From: Rhodoplanes azumiensis
GTDB taxonomy: Bacteria > Pseudomonadota > Alphaproteobacteria > Rhizobiales > Xanthobacteraceae
Assembly: GCF_042682915.1 (NCBI RefSeq)
Contig: NZ_JBHUIW010000014.1
Coordinates: 1 to 64,000 of the forward strand
Length of the DNA: 64,000 nt
Direction of reading: 5' to 3'
A model generated the notes under the pieces. That model did no database searches and was not told where the DNA came from. It saw nothing but the letters and a program-made list of their open reading frames with translations. Shown piece after piece: positions 11,549 through 20,482 of the stretch (position 1 is the first letter of the stretch; each line of letters begins with the position of its first letter). The position numbers and the translations under genes are program-made.

Positions 11549-12321
11549 GCGTCGTGCCGGTTCGAGGGGAGCGCGTCCGGCCGGTGAAGCGGAAACACGT
11601 CGCCGGCGGCGATCGTCTGGACGCCCTCGTCACCGGTGATTAGCAGATTCCCGTGGGTGTCGATGGTCTCGAATCGCCCCTCGGTCTCGGTCGTCCCGAA
11701 GCGGACGAGGAGCGGCGTCCCAGGCGCCGGACCGCGGGCGAGCCAGGCGTCCCGGATCGAGGCGAAGCCGCGACTCGCGTCCCATTCGGCGAGGCGTCCC
11801 CGCATGGCCTGCGCGAGCGCGACGAACACGGCCTGCGGGCTCGCGGGCTCGCCCTCGGCGGCGAGATCGGTCGTCGGATAGAGCGTGTCGTCCGGATGAT
11901 GGGCGCAGTTGACGCCGATCCCGACCACCACCACGAGCCCGTGCCGGGTCTCGCCCTCGACCAGGATGCCGGAGAGCTTCTTGCCCCCGCACAGGAGATC
12001 GTTCGGCCACTTCAGCGCGAGGCGGGATGCGAGCGACGGCGCGACCGCGCACACCGCGTCATGCACGGCGAGGGCGGCGACGAAGGAGATCTGCGACGCC
12101 TCGGGGATCGGGGCCGGATCGGCGAGCAGCAGGCTCGCGAACAGATTGCCGGGCGCCGACGTCCAGGCGCGGCCGCGCCGCCCCCGCCCCGCGCTCTGCC
12201 GCGCGGCCGTGATCCACAAGGGCCCGGCCTCGCCGTCCCGGGCGCGACGAAGCGCTTCGGCGTTGGTGGAGTCGATCTCGTCCAAGGCGAGGTGGGGGAT
12301 GTCGATGGCGACTGGGATCAT
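11545..12321 (-). CDS. birA: Biotin--[acetyl-CoA-carboxylase] ligase
   Basis: This 258-residue enzyme makes biotinyl-AMP and attaches biotin to the carrier protein of acetyl-CoA carboxylase. The biotinoyl-AMP loop is seen as GRGRRGRAW, then KWPNDLL and KKLSGILVE. It lacks the N-terminal DNA-binding domain of E. coli BirA, so it should not repress biotin genes. I start at MIPVAIDIPHLALDEIDSTN; the 14 codons upstream belong to the flanking repeat. It sits between nuoN and rnj. Confidence 0.92.
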   Translation of the reverse strand: MIPVAIDIPHLALDEIDSTNAEALRRARDGEAGPLWITAARQSAGRGRRGRAWTSAPGNLFASLLLADPAPIPEASQISFVAALAVHDAVCAVAPSLASRLALKWPNDLLCGGKKLSGILVEGETRHGLVVVVGIGVNCAHHPDDTLYPTTDLAAEGEPASPQAVFVALAQAMRGRLAEWDASRGFASIRDAWLARGPAPGTPLLVRFGTTETEGRFETIDTHGNLLITGDEGVQTIAAGDVFPLHRPDALPSNRHDA

Positions 12322-12344
12322 GGGAAACGAGGGGTGATCGCCCG

Positions 12345-12562
12345 GGGCCACCCCTCTCCCCACCCCTCCACCGACAGAAGTCGGGCCTGCCCGACTTCTA
12401 TAACTTGACGAGCAACGCGGGCGAGCCCGCGTTGCGTGGGGGAGGGAGCAGGCTGCGGACTGCCTTGGCTCATGACGAGAGCAAATCTCGGCTGGATCGC
12501 GGAAGAAGAAGCGGCTCTTGCGTTCCCTCCCCCCTTGTGGGGGAGGGACAGGGAGGGGGGTG
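12345..12562. repeat. Dispersed repeat, family 3, copy B, with two near-perfect hairpins
   Basis: This repeat fills the gap between nuoN and birA. It contains two adjacent stems with only two unpaired bases at the tip: GAAGTCGGGC-CT-complement (12377-12398) and CAACGCGGGC-GA-complement (12413-12434). CCCTCCCCC stretches follow on the distal side. As RNA these would be strong hairpins at the 3' end of the nuo transcript, possibly stabilising it, but there is no T-tract. Confidence 0.6.
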
Positions 12563-12618
12563 AGCCCCGACCCGTGACCTGTCGAACCCGCCTCGTCACC
12601 TGCCCGAGCAGCCCGCGA

Positions 12619-14055
12619 TCAAAACAGCGACTTCGCCGCGGCCGAAGCGGCCTCGACCAGCGGGGCCGGCCAGACGAAGAACAGCAGAACGAACAGCCCC
12701 GTCAGCGTGAGCACCACGCCGAGCTCGCCGCGCATCGGCGCCAGCGCCGGCGCCGGCTCGTCGAAATACATCACCTTGACGATGGCGAGATAGTAGTAGG
12801 CGCCCACCACGCTGGTCACCACGCCGATGACGGCGAGCGCATAGAGGCCGGCGTTCACGGCGGCGAGGAACACGTAGAACTTGGCGAAGAAGCCGGCGAG
12901 CGGCGGGATGCCGGCGAGCGAGAACATCATCATGCCGAGCAGGAACGCGACTCCCGGCTTGGTGCGCGCGAGGCCGGCGAGATCGGCGATGTTCTCGACC
13001 GGCCCCTCCTCCCGCTTCATCGCGATGATGCAGGCGAAGGTGCCGAGCGTCATGGCGACATAGATCGCCATGTAGATCAGCACGCCTTGCACGCCCTCGG
13101 CCGTGCCGGCGGCGAGCCCGATCAGCGCGAAGCCCATGTGGCCGATCGACGAGTAGGCCATCAGCCGCTTGATGTTGGTCTGGCCGATCGCGGCGAAGGA
13201 GCCGAGCGCCATCGAGGCGATCGAGACGAACACGACGATCTGCTGCCACTGCGGCACCACGGTCGGGAACGCCGTGGTGGCGAGCCGCACGAACACGGCC
13301 ATGGCGGCGACCTTCGGGGCGGCGGCGAAGAACGCGGTGATCGGCGTCGGCGCGCCCTCGTACACGTCGGGCGTCCACATGTGGAACGGCACCGCCGAGA
13401 TCTTGAAGCACAGGCCGGCGAGCAGGAAGACGAGCCCGAAGGTGAGCCCGACCCCGCCCGCGGCCGCGCCCTGCGCGATGCCGGCGAAGGTGACGCTGCC
13501 GGTCGAGCCGTAGACCAGCGAGGCGCCGTAGAGCAGCATGCCGGACGACAGCGCGCCGAGGACGAAGTACTTCAGGCCCGCCTCGGTCGACTTCAGCTTG
13601 TCGCGGTCGATCGCGGCGACGACGTAGAGCGACAGGCTCATCAGCTCGAGCCCGAGATAGAGCGCGATCAGGTCGCCGGCCGAGATCAGCATCAGCATGC
13701 CGGTGGTGGCGAGCACGATCAGCACCGGATACTCGAAGCGGGCGCGGTCCGGCGTCGACAGGAACTCGCCCGACATCACGATCGCGACGGCCGAGCCGAT
13801 CAACGCCAGCAGCTTGAAGAACTTCGCATACGGATCCAGCACGAAGCTGCCGCCGAACGTGGTCTGTGTCTCGGCCGGCATCAGCGCGACGACGACGCCC
13901 GCCGCGATCAGCAGCATCACGGCGAAGCCCGACACGGCGCCGGTCGACTGGTTGCCCCGGAAGGCGCCCATCAGGATCAGCACCATGGCGCCGGCCGCGA
14001 GCACGATCTCGGGCAAGGCCGGGGTGAGGGCGGGAAGCTCGGCGAGGTTGTTCAT
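12619..14055 (-). CDS. nuoN: NADH-quinone oxidoreductase subunit N
   Basis: This 478-residue antiporter-like subunit of the complex I membrane arm has 14 predicted helices. Conserved proton-channel residues are visible in ELMSLSLYVV (the key Glu) and the Lys-bearing stretch FKISAVPFHMWTPDVYEGAPTP. It is the last gene of the nuo operon, 21 bp after nuoM. Confidence 0.95.
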   Translation of the reverse strand: MNNLAELPALTPALPEIVLAAGAMVLILMGAFRGNQSTGAVSGFAVMLLIAAGVVVALMPAETQTTFGGSFVLDPYAKFFKLLALIGSAVAIVMSGEFLSTPDRARFEYPVLIVLATTGMLMLISAGDLIALYLGLELMSLSLYVVAAIDRDKLKSTEAGLKYFVLGALSSGMLLYGASLVYGSTGSVTFAGIAQGAAAGGVGLTFGLVFLLAGLCFKISAVPFHMWTPDVYEGAPTPITAFFAAAPKVAAMAVFVRLATTAFPTVVPQWQQIVVFVSIASMALGSFAAIGQTNIKRLMAYSSIGHMGFALIGLAAGTAEGVQGVLIYMAIYVAMTLGTFACIIAMKREEGPVENIADLAGLARTKPGVAFLLGMMMFSLAGIPPLAGFFAKFYVFLAAVNAGLYALAVIGVVTSVVGAYYYLAIVKVMYFDEPAPALAPMRGELGVVLTLTGLFVLLFFVWPAPLVEAASAAAKSLF

Positions 14056-14076
14056 CGGGATGCCGTTCTTGTCCGG

Positions 14077-15651
14077 TCAGCGGCCGAGGGCGGCGGCGGT
14101 CTTGGTGGCGATCGCGGAAGCGTCATCGGTGGCCGACCTGGCCACGATCTCGGGCGCTGCGCCGGCGGCCGTCTTGATCGAGTCCCGATAGTCCTGCACG
14201 AGCGCCTGGATCGAGGCCGCCGACATGTCGATGACGGGCTTCGGGTAGACGCCGAACCAGATCGTCAGGACGACCAGCGGCGCGAAGATCGCGATCTCGC
14301 GCGGCTCGACGTCACGGATGTGGGCGAGCGAGGGCTTGGTCAACGCCCCGAACACCACCTTGCGGTAGAGCCACAGCGCGTAGCAGGCCGACAGGATGAT
14401 GCCGAAGCTGGCGAAGAACGCGACCCAGGTGTTGACCTTGAAGGCGCCCATGAGGGTGAGGAACTCGCCGATGAAGCCCGACGTGCCCGGCAGGCCGACA
14501 TTGGCCAGCGTGAAGATCATGAAGATGGTCGCGTAGACGGGCATCCGGTTGACGAGGCCGCCGTAGGCGGCGATTTCGCGGGTATGCATGCGGTCGTAGA
14601 TGACGCCGACGCAGAGGAACAGCGCGCCCGACACGATGCCGTGCGAGATCATCTGGAAGACGCTGCCGGCGATGCCCTGCTGGTTGCCGGCGAAGATGCC
14701 CATCGTGACGAAGCCCATATGGGCGACCGACGAGTACGCGATCAGCTTCTTGACGTCCTCCTGCATGAGGGCGACCAGCGACGTGTAGACGATCGCCACG
14801 ACCGAGAGGACGAAGACCATCGGGGCGAAGAACTCCGAGGCCTCCGGGAACATCGGCAGGGAGAAGCGCAGGAAGCCGTAGCCGCCCATTTTCAGCAGCA
14901 CGGCGGCCAGCACCACGGAGCCGGCCGTCGGCGCCTCGACATGGGCGTCCGGCAGCCAGGTGTGCACGGGCCACATCGGCATCTTCACCGCGAACGAGGC
15001 GAAGAAGGCGAGCCACGCCCAGGTCTGCAGGTTGGCCGGGAAGTCGTGCGCCAGCAGCGTCGGGATGTCGGTCGTGCCGGCGTCGCCGTACATCGCCATG
15101 ATGGCGAGCAGCATCAGCACCGAGCCGAGCAGCGTGTAGAGGAAGAACTTGAAGCTCGCATAGACGCGGCGCGGGCCGCCCCACACGCCGATGATCAGGA
15201 ACATCGGGATCAGGCCGCCTTCGAAGAACAGGTAGAAGACGACGACGTCGAGCGCCGCGAAGGTGCCCGTCATCATGGTCTCGAGCACCAGGAACGCGAC
15301 CATGTACTCCTTCACGCGCTTCTGGATCGGCTTCCAGCTCGCGACGATGCACAAGGGCATCAGCGCCGTCGTGAGGATCACGAAGGGCAGCGAGATGCCG
15401 TCGACGCCGACATGGTAGGCGATGGTGCCGGCGAGCCAGGGCGCCTTCTCGACGAACTGGAACTCGGACGATCCGGCGTCGAAGCGCCAGACCATGACGA
15501 GCGACACCGCGAAGGTGATCACCGTGGTCCACAGCGCGATCCAGCGCGCGTTGGTCTTCACCGAGTCGTCCTCGGCGCGCAGCATCATGATCAGCAGCGC
15601 GCCGAGGAGCGGCAGGAAGATGGTGACGGAAAGGACGGGCCAGCTGGCCAT
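14077..15651 (-). CDS. nuoM: NADH-quinone oxidoreductase subunit M
   Basis: This 524-residue antiporter-like membrane subunit of complex I includes FFEGGLIPMFLIIGVWGG with the conserved Glu, and KMPMWPVHTWLPDAHVEAPT with the conserved Lys. I start at MASWPVLSVTIFLPLLG (15651), whose A is also the last base of the nuoL TGA, a one-base overlap. A nine-codon longer frame reaches into nuoL and is not used. Confidence 0.95.
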   Translation of the reverse strand: MASWPVLSVTIFLPLLGALLIMMLRAEDDSVKTNARWIALWTTVITFAVSLVMVWRFDAGSSEFQFVEKAPWLAGTIAYHVGVDGISLPFVILTTALMPLCIVASWKPIQKRVKEYMVAFLVLETMMTGTFAALDVVVFYLFFEGGLIPMFLIIGVWGGPRRVYASFKFFLYTLLGSVLMLLAIMAMYGDAGTTDIPTLLAHDFPANLQTWAWLAFFASFAVKMPMWPVHTWLPDAHVEAPTAGSVVLAAVLLKMGGYGFLRFSLPMFPEASEFFAPMVFVLSVVAIVYTSLVALMQEDVKKLIAYSSVAHMGFVTMGIFAGNQQGIAGSVFQMISHGIVSGALFLCVGVIYDRMHTREIAAYGGLVNRMPVYATIFMIFTLANVGLPGTSGFIGEFLTLMGAFKVNTWVAFFASFGIILSACYALWLYRKVVFGALTKPSLAHIRDVEPREIAIFAPLVVLTIWFGVYPKPVIDMSAASIQALVQDYRDSIKTAAGAAPEIVARSATDDASAIATKTAAALGR

Positions 15652-17756
15652 CACCGGGCTCCCCAGATCATGAACCACGTCACGAAGGCCGACACGCCGA
15701 TCAGCATCGCGAAGGCGTAGTGGTAGAGATAGCCGGTCTGCAGCCGGATCACGTTGCGGGTGACGTCGACGACGCGGGCCGAGATGCCGTCCGGCCCGAG
15801 CCCGTCGATGATCGTCCCGTCACCCTGCTTCCACAGGGTGCGTCCGAGCCACATCGCGGGCCGCACGAAGATCGCGTCGTAGAGCTCGTCGAAGTACCAC
15901 TTGTTCAGGAGGAACAGGTAGATCGGCTTGAGGCCCCGGGCGAGCGCGCGCGGGATCGACGGCGCCTTGATGTAGAACAGCCAGGCGACCGCGAAGCCCG
16001 CGACCATCATCACGGTCGGCACGTACACGACCCAGGCCGGGACGTGATGCATCGCGTCCAGGATGCCGGTCACCATCAGCGAGTTGCGGAAGAACTCCTT
16101 CACGCCGTCGCCGGCGAAGGCCTGCTTGAACGGCAAGCCGGCCAGGATCGAGCCGGCGGCGAGCACGCCGAGCGGGATCAGCATCGCCAGCGGACTCTCG
16201 TGCGCCTTCTCCCAGTGGTGCCGGTCGTGCGGCGCGCCGTGGAACGTCTTGAACACCAGGCGCCACGAGTAGAACGAGGTGAGCGCCGCCGCCGCCACGG
16301 TGCAGACGAAGGCGTACATCGCCATCGGGTTGTGGTGGCCGTGCTCGCTCGCGAAGGCCGCCTCGATGATGGCGTCCTTGGAAAAGTAGCCGGCGGTGAG
16401 CGGGAAGCCGGTGAGCGCCAACGTGCCGATCAGCATCATCCCGTAGGTGAACGGGATCTTCTGCCGCAGCCCGCCCATCCGGCGGATGTCCTGCTCGTGA
16501 TGCATCGCGACGATCACGGACCCCGAGCCGAGGAACAGGAGCGCCTTGAAGAAGGCGTGCGTGAACAGGTGGTACATGCCGACCGAGTAGGCGCCGACGC
16601 CCATGGCGACGAACATGTAGCCGAGCTGCGAGCAGGTCGAGTAGGCGACGATGCGCTTGATGTCGTTCTGCACGAGGCCGATCGTGGCCGCGAACAGCGC
16701 CGTGGTCGCGCCGATGAAGGTGACCACGGCGAGCGCGGTCGGCGCCAGCTCGAACAGCGGCGAAAGGCGCGCCACCATGAACACGCCGGCCGTCACCATG
16801 GTGGCGGCGTGGATCAGCGCCGACACCGGGGTCGGGCCCTCCATGGCGTCGGGCAGCCAGGTGTGCAGCAGGAACTGCGCCGACTTGCCCATCGCCCCCA
16901 TGAACAGCAGCAGGCAGATCACGGTCAGCGCGTCGAGATCCCAGCTGAGGAAATGCATCGTCTTGCCGACCAGCGAGGGCGCCTGGGCGAAGACGGTGTC
17001 GAAGTCGACCGCGGCCGTCGACACGAACACGGCGAAGATGCCGAGCATAAAGCCGAAGTCGCCGACGCGGTTGACCACGAAGGCCTTGATGGCGGCGGCG
17101 TTGGCCGACGGCTTCTTGTACCAGAAGCCGATCAGCAGGTAGCTCGCGAGGCCGACACCCTCCCAGCCGAAGAACAGCTGCACCAGGTTGTCGGCCGTCA
17201 CCAGCATCAGCATCGCGAAGGTGAACAGCGACAGGTAGCCGAAGAAGCGCGGCCGGTCCGGATCGTCGGCCATGTAGCCGATCGAGTAGAGATGGACGAG
17301 CGCCGACACGGTGGTGACGACCACCAGCATCACGGCGGTCAGGCTGTCGACGCGCAGCGCCCACTCGACCTTCAGGTCGCCGGTGAGGATCCACGGGGCG
17401 ATCGCCTCGCGCACCTCGGCGCCGCCGAAGCCGACGCGGGCGAAGGCGATCCACGACAGCGCCATCGAGACGAACAGGAGAACGGTGGTCACCACCTCGG
17501 CGGCGCGCGATCCCGGCGCCGCCGGCTCGGCGTGGTGATGGTCGTCGTGGCCGCCGTGCGAATGCCCGGCGTCGTGAGCGTGCGCGCCATGCGTCGCGTG
17601 AGCGTGCGCGTCGGCCCCGTGCGCGTCGGCGCCGTGCGCGTGGTCCTCGTCCGGCGACGGGTAACCGCCCGGATGCAGCGTGCGGGCGCCGACGATCGCG
17701 ATCGCGGCGGCGATCAGGAAGCCCAGCAGGGGCAGGAAGACGATGGCCTGGTACAT
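15651..17756 (-). CDS. nuoL: NADH-quinone oxidoreductase subunit L with His-rich insertion
   Basis: This is the largest proton-pumping subunit of complex I, 701 residues, with the long lateral helix at the C terminus. Conserved motifs are GWEGVGLASYLLIGFWY and KSAQFLLHTWLPDAMEGPTPVS. The loop between helices 1 and 2, residues 39-75, carries 14 His among 37 residues (DHAHGADAHGADAHAHATHG and onward). This stretch looks like a metal-binding low-complexity insertion and is encoded by short GC-rich repeats. The rest is of ordinary length and intact. Confidence 0.95.
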   Translation of the reverse strand: MYQAIVFLPLLGFLIAAAIAIVGARTLHPGGYPSPDEDHAHGADAHGADAHAHATHGAHAHDAGHSHGGHDDHHHAEPAAPGSRAAEVVTTVLLFVSMALSWIAFARVGFGGAEVREAIAPWILTGDLKVEWALRVDSLTAVMLVVVTTVSALVHLYSIGYMADDPDRPRFFGYLSLFTFAMLMLVTADNLVQLFFGWEGVGLASYLLIGFWYKKPSANAAAIKAFVVNRVGDFGFMLGIFAVFVSTAAVDFDTVFAQAPSLVGKTMHFLSWDLDALTVICLLLFMGAMGKSAQFLLHTWLPDAMEGPTPVSALIHAATMVTAGVFMVARLSPLFELAPTALAVVTFIGATTALFAATIGLVQNDIKRIVAYSTCSQLGYMFVAMGVGAYSVGMYHLFTHAFFKALLFLGSGSVIVAMHHEQDIRRMGGLRQKIPFTYGMMLIGTLALTGFPLTAGYFSKDAIIEAAFASEHGHHNPMAMYAFVCTVAAAALTSFYSWRLVFKTFHGAPHDRHHWEKAHESPLAMLIPLGVLAAGSILAGLPFKQAFAGDGVKEFFRNSLMVTGILDAMHHVPAWVVYVPTVMMVAGFAVAWLFYIKAPSIPRALARGLKPIYLFLLNKWYFDELYDAIFVRPAMWLGRTLWKQGDGTIIDGLGPDGISARVVDVTRNVIRLQTGYLYHYAFAMLIGVSAFVTWFMIWGAR

Positions 17757-17764
17757 CGCGCCGC

Positions 17765-18073
17765 TCAGCCCTTCATGAGGTTGATGTCCTCGACCGCGAT
17801 CGAGCCTCGATTGCGGAAGAAGACGACCAGGATCGCGAGCCCGATGGCCGCCTCGGCGGCCGCCACGGTGAGGATGATCAGGGCGTAGACCTGCCCGACC
17901 AGATCACCCATGTGGGTCGAGAAGGCCACCATGTTGATGTTGACGGCGAGCAGGATCAGCTCGACCGACATCAGGATGATGATGACGTTCCGCCGGTTGA
18001 GGAAGATGCCGAAGATCCCGATCGTGAACAGGATCGCGGCGACCGCGAGATAGTGGCCGAGGCCGATGGTCAT
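17765..18073 (-). CDS. nuoK: NADH-quinone oxidoreductase subunit K
   Basis: This 102-residue three-helix membrane subunit of complex I has the conserved Glu in MSVELILLAVNINMV and a second in AAEAAIGLAI. It ends eight bases before nuoL starts and follows nuoJ by 13 bases, as expected in one operon. Confidence 0.95.
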   Translation of the reverse strand: MTIGLGHYLAVAAILFTIGIFGIFLNRRNVIIILMSVELILLAVNINMVAFSTHMGDLVGQVYALIILTVAAAEAAIGLAILVVFFRNRGSIAVEDINLMKG

Positions 18074-18086
18074 CCTTGCGTCCCCC

Positions 18087-18692
18087 TCACAGCCCCTGCC
18101 CCGGCCGGACGTTCCGGAGCTCGATGATCGCCTCTTTCCGGCGCATCAGCTGGTCCGGGATCGACTGCCGCTTGACGCCGGGCTTGTGGCGCAGCGTCAG
18201 CACGATCGCCCCGATCATCGCGACCAGCAGCACGAGGCCCGCCGCCTGGAAGAAGTAGACGTAACGCGTGTAGAGGACGAGGCCGAGCGCCTCGGCGTTG
18301 CTCACCCCGGTCGGGATCGGCAGCGCGACGGTCTTCGGCACGCCCGGCCCGATCGCCCACGCACCGGCGATCAGCAGGAGCTCGACCAGCAGCACGATGC
18401 CGATCAGGGCGCCGATCGGCAGGTAATTGTCGAAGCCGCGCCGGAGCTCGGCGAAGTCGACGTCGAGCATCATCACGACGAACAGAAACAGCACCGCGAC
18501 GGCGCCGACATAGACGACGATCAGGATCAGGGCCAGAAACTCGGCGCCCATCATCACGAACAGGCCGGCCGCGTTGACGAAGGCCAGGATCAGGAACATC
18601 ACGGAGTGCACCGGGTTGCGCGACGCCACCACCATCACGGCGGAGGCGACGCAGACGCCGGCGAACAGATAGAAGAACAGCGCGGGGATCAT
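18087..18692 (-). CDS. nuoJ: NADH-quinone oxidoreductase subunit J
   Basis: This 201-residue five-helix membrane subunit of complex I includes the conserved stretch YVGAVAVLFLFVVMMLD, which contains the pi-bulge helix that couples quinone reduction to proton movement. It is separated from nuoI by a 259-bp gap that holds a dispersed repeat, an unusual break in an otherwise tight operon. Confidence 0.94.
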   Translation of the reverse strand: MIPALFFYLFAGVCVASAVMVVASRNPVHSVMFLILAFVNAAGLFVMMGAEFLALILIVVYVGAVAVLFLFVVMMLDVDFAELRRGFDNYLPIGALIGIVLLVELLLIAGAWAIGPGVPKTVALPIPTGVSNAEALGLVLYTRYVYFFQAAGLVLLVAMIGAIVLTLRHKPGVKRQSIPDQLMRRKEAIIELRNVRPGQGL

Positions 18693-18736
18693 GACTTCGT
18701 CCTCGGCGGGGCGAACGGAACGAGGCGCGGCGCCAG

Positions 18737-18906
18737 CTTTCCTTCTCCCCGCGCGCGGGGAGACGGTGTCTCGCCGCGCAGCGGCGAGACGGATGAGGGG
18801 GCGCTTCCGAAAAGCGGAGACGCGGAGATCGACGAAGACGCCCCCTCAGCCGGATGTCGCACGGCTCGCGCGACATCCGGCATCTCCCCGCACGCGGGGA
18901 GAGGTG
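18737..18906. repeat. Dispersed repeat, family 3, copy C, inside the nuo operon
   Basis: This repeat of about 170 bp lies between nuoI and nuoJ. It consists of CCTTCTCCCCGCGCGCGGGGAGA, a second stem GTCTCGCCGCGCAGCGGCGAGAC, then GGATGAGGGGGCG, and at the far end CCCCTCAGCCGGATGTCGC with CTCCCCGCACGCGGGGAGAGG. It contains no gene. The transcript would carry several strong hairpins here. Confidence 0.75.
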
Positions 18907-18951
18907 TCCGGGGCGCGACGACAGCAGAGAGGGAGAAGGCGATCATCCCGT

Positions 18952-19440
18952 TCACCGGTACGGCGCGTCGAGCGCGATGTTCTGGGCGATCTCCCGCTCC
19001 CAACGGTCGCCGTTCGAGAGCAGGCGCGCCTTGTCGTAGTAGAGCTCCTCGCGGGTCTCGGTGGCGAACTCGAAGTTCGGTCCCTCGACGATCGCGTCCA
19101 CCGGGCACGCCTCCTGGCAGTAGCCGCAATAAATGCACTTCACCATGTCGATGTCGTAGCGGGTGGTGCGCCGCGTGCCGTCGTTGCGGCGCGGCCCCGC
19201 CTCGATGGTGATGGCCTGGGCCGGGCAGATCGCCTCGCACAGCTTGCAGGCGATGCAACGCTCCTCGCCGTTCGGATAGCGGCGCAGCGCGTGCTCGCCG
19301 CGGTAGCGCGGCGACAGCGGGTTCTTCTCGAACGGATAGTTGATGGTCGGCTTCGGCTTGAAGAAGTAACGCATCGACAGGCCGATGGCCTGCACGAACT
19401 CCCACAGGAAGAGCTGCTTGGCGGCGAGGTCGAGTCTCAT
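18952..19440 (-). CDS. nuoI: NADH-quinone oxidoreductase subunit I
   Basis: This 162-residue ferredoxin-like subunit carries the two 4Fe-4S clusters N6a and N6b: CIACKLCEAICPAQAI (about residue 60) and CIYCGYCQEACPVDAI (about 99). It passes electrons from NuoG toward NuoB. The gene starts 10 bp after the nuoH stop. Confidence 0.96.
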   Translation of the reverse strand: MRLDLAAKQLFLWEFVQAIGLSMRYFFKPKPTINYPFEKNPLSPRYRGEHALRRYPNGEERCIACKLCEAICPAQAITIEAGPRRNDGTRRTTRYDIDMVKCIYCGYCQEACPVDAIVEGPNFEFATETREELYYDKARLLSNGDRWEREIAQNIALDAPYR

Positions 19441-19450
19441 CGGGGATCCC

Positions 19451-20476
19451 TCACTTCGGCGCGAGCCCGGTGTACTGCAGCACCCCGGCCACGACGACGA
19501 CCATCACCAGCGAGATGGGCAGGAACACCTTCCAGCCCAGCCGCATGAGCTGATCGTAGCGGTAGCGCGGCACGAACGCCTTCACCAGGGCGAACATGAA
19601 GAAGACCAACAGCACCTTGAGGGTGAACCAGATCACCCCCGGCACCCAGGTGAACGGCGCGAACGGGATCGGCGACAGCCAGCCGCCCAGGAACAGGATC
19701 GTGCACATGGCGCACATGGTGGTGATCGCCACGTACTCGCCCAGCATGAACAGGACGTAGGGGGTCGAGCCGTACTCCACCATGAAGCCGGCGACGAGCT
19801 CCGACTCGGCCTCGACCAGATCGAAGGGCGGCCGGTTCGTCTCGGCGAGCGCCGAGACGAAGAAGATGATGAACATCGGGAACAGCGGCAGCCAGTACCA
19901 GCCGAGCAGCCCGTACGGCGTGTCCTGGGCCCGGACGATGGCGCCGAGATTGAGCGAGCCGACGCAGAGCAGCACCGTGATGATCACGAAGCCGATCGAG
20001 ACCTCGTAGGACACCATCTGGGCGGCCGAGCGCAGCGACGACAGAAAGGCGTATTTCGAGTTCGACGCCCAGCCGGCCATGATGATGCCGTACACACCGA
20101 GCGACGACACGGCGAAGATGTAGAGGATGCCGACATTGATGTCGGCGACGGCCCAGCCGTCGGCGACCGGAATCACGGCCCAAGCCGACAGCGCCAGCAC
20201 GCAGGTGACGATCGGCGCCAGCAGGAACAGCCCCTTGTTGGCCCCGTCCGGGATGATCGGCTCCTTGATGGCGAACTTCAGCATGTCCGCGAAGGACTGC
20301 AGCAGTCCCCACGGGCCGACCACGTTGGGGCCGCGCCGGATCTGAACGGCCGCCCAGATCTTCCGGTCGGCGTACAGGATGTAGGCGATCGCCGTCATCA
20401 GGATCAGCAGCACTGCGAGGCTGTGGATCACGATGAGCAGGAGCGGCCAGAGAGTGTTGGTCCAAAGCTCGGCCAT
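19451..20476 (-). CDS. nuoH: NADH-quinone oxidoreductase subunit H
   Basis: This 341-residue membrane subunit with eight helices forms the quinone entry site together with NuoB and NuoD. Typical stretches are IRRGPNVVGPWGLLQSFAD and ALAETNRPPFDLVEAESELVAGF, the latter with the conserved acidic loop. It is separated from nuoG by six bases. Confidence 0.96.
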   Translation of the reverse strand: MAELWTNTLWPLLLIVIHSLAVLLILMTAIAYILYADRKIWAAVQIRRGPNVVGPWGLLQSFADMLKFAIKEPIIPDGANKGLFLLAPIVTCVLALSAWAVIPVADGWAVADINVGILYIFAVSSLGVYGIIMAGWASNSKYAFLSSLRSAAQMVSYEVSIGFVIITVLLCVGSLNLGAIVRAQDTPYGLLGWYWLPLFPMFIIFFVSALAETNRPPFDLVEAESELVAGFMVEYGSTPYVLFMLGEYVAITTMCAMCTILFLGGWLSPIPFAPFTWVPGVIWFTLKVLLVFFMFALVKAFVPRYRYDQLMRLGWKVFLPISLVMVVVVAGVLQYTGLAPK

Positions 20477-20482
20477 CGGGGG

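Noticed and set aside
12436..15720. Plus-strand frame of 1094 codons antisense to nuoN and nuoM
   Set aside because: Extremely His/Asp/Arg-rich translation typical of the antisense of hydrophobic membrane-protein genes.
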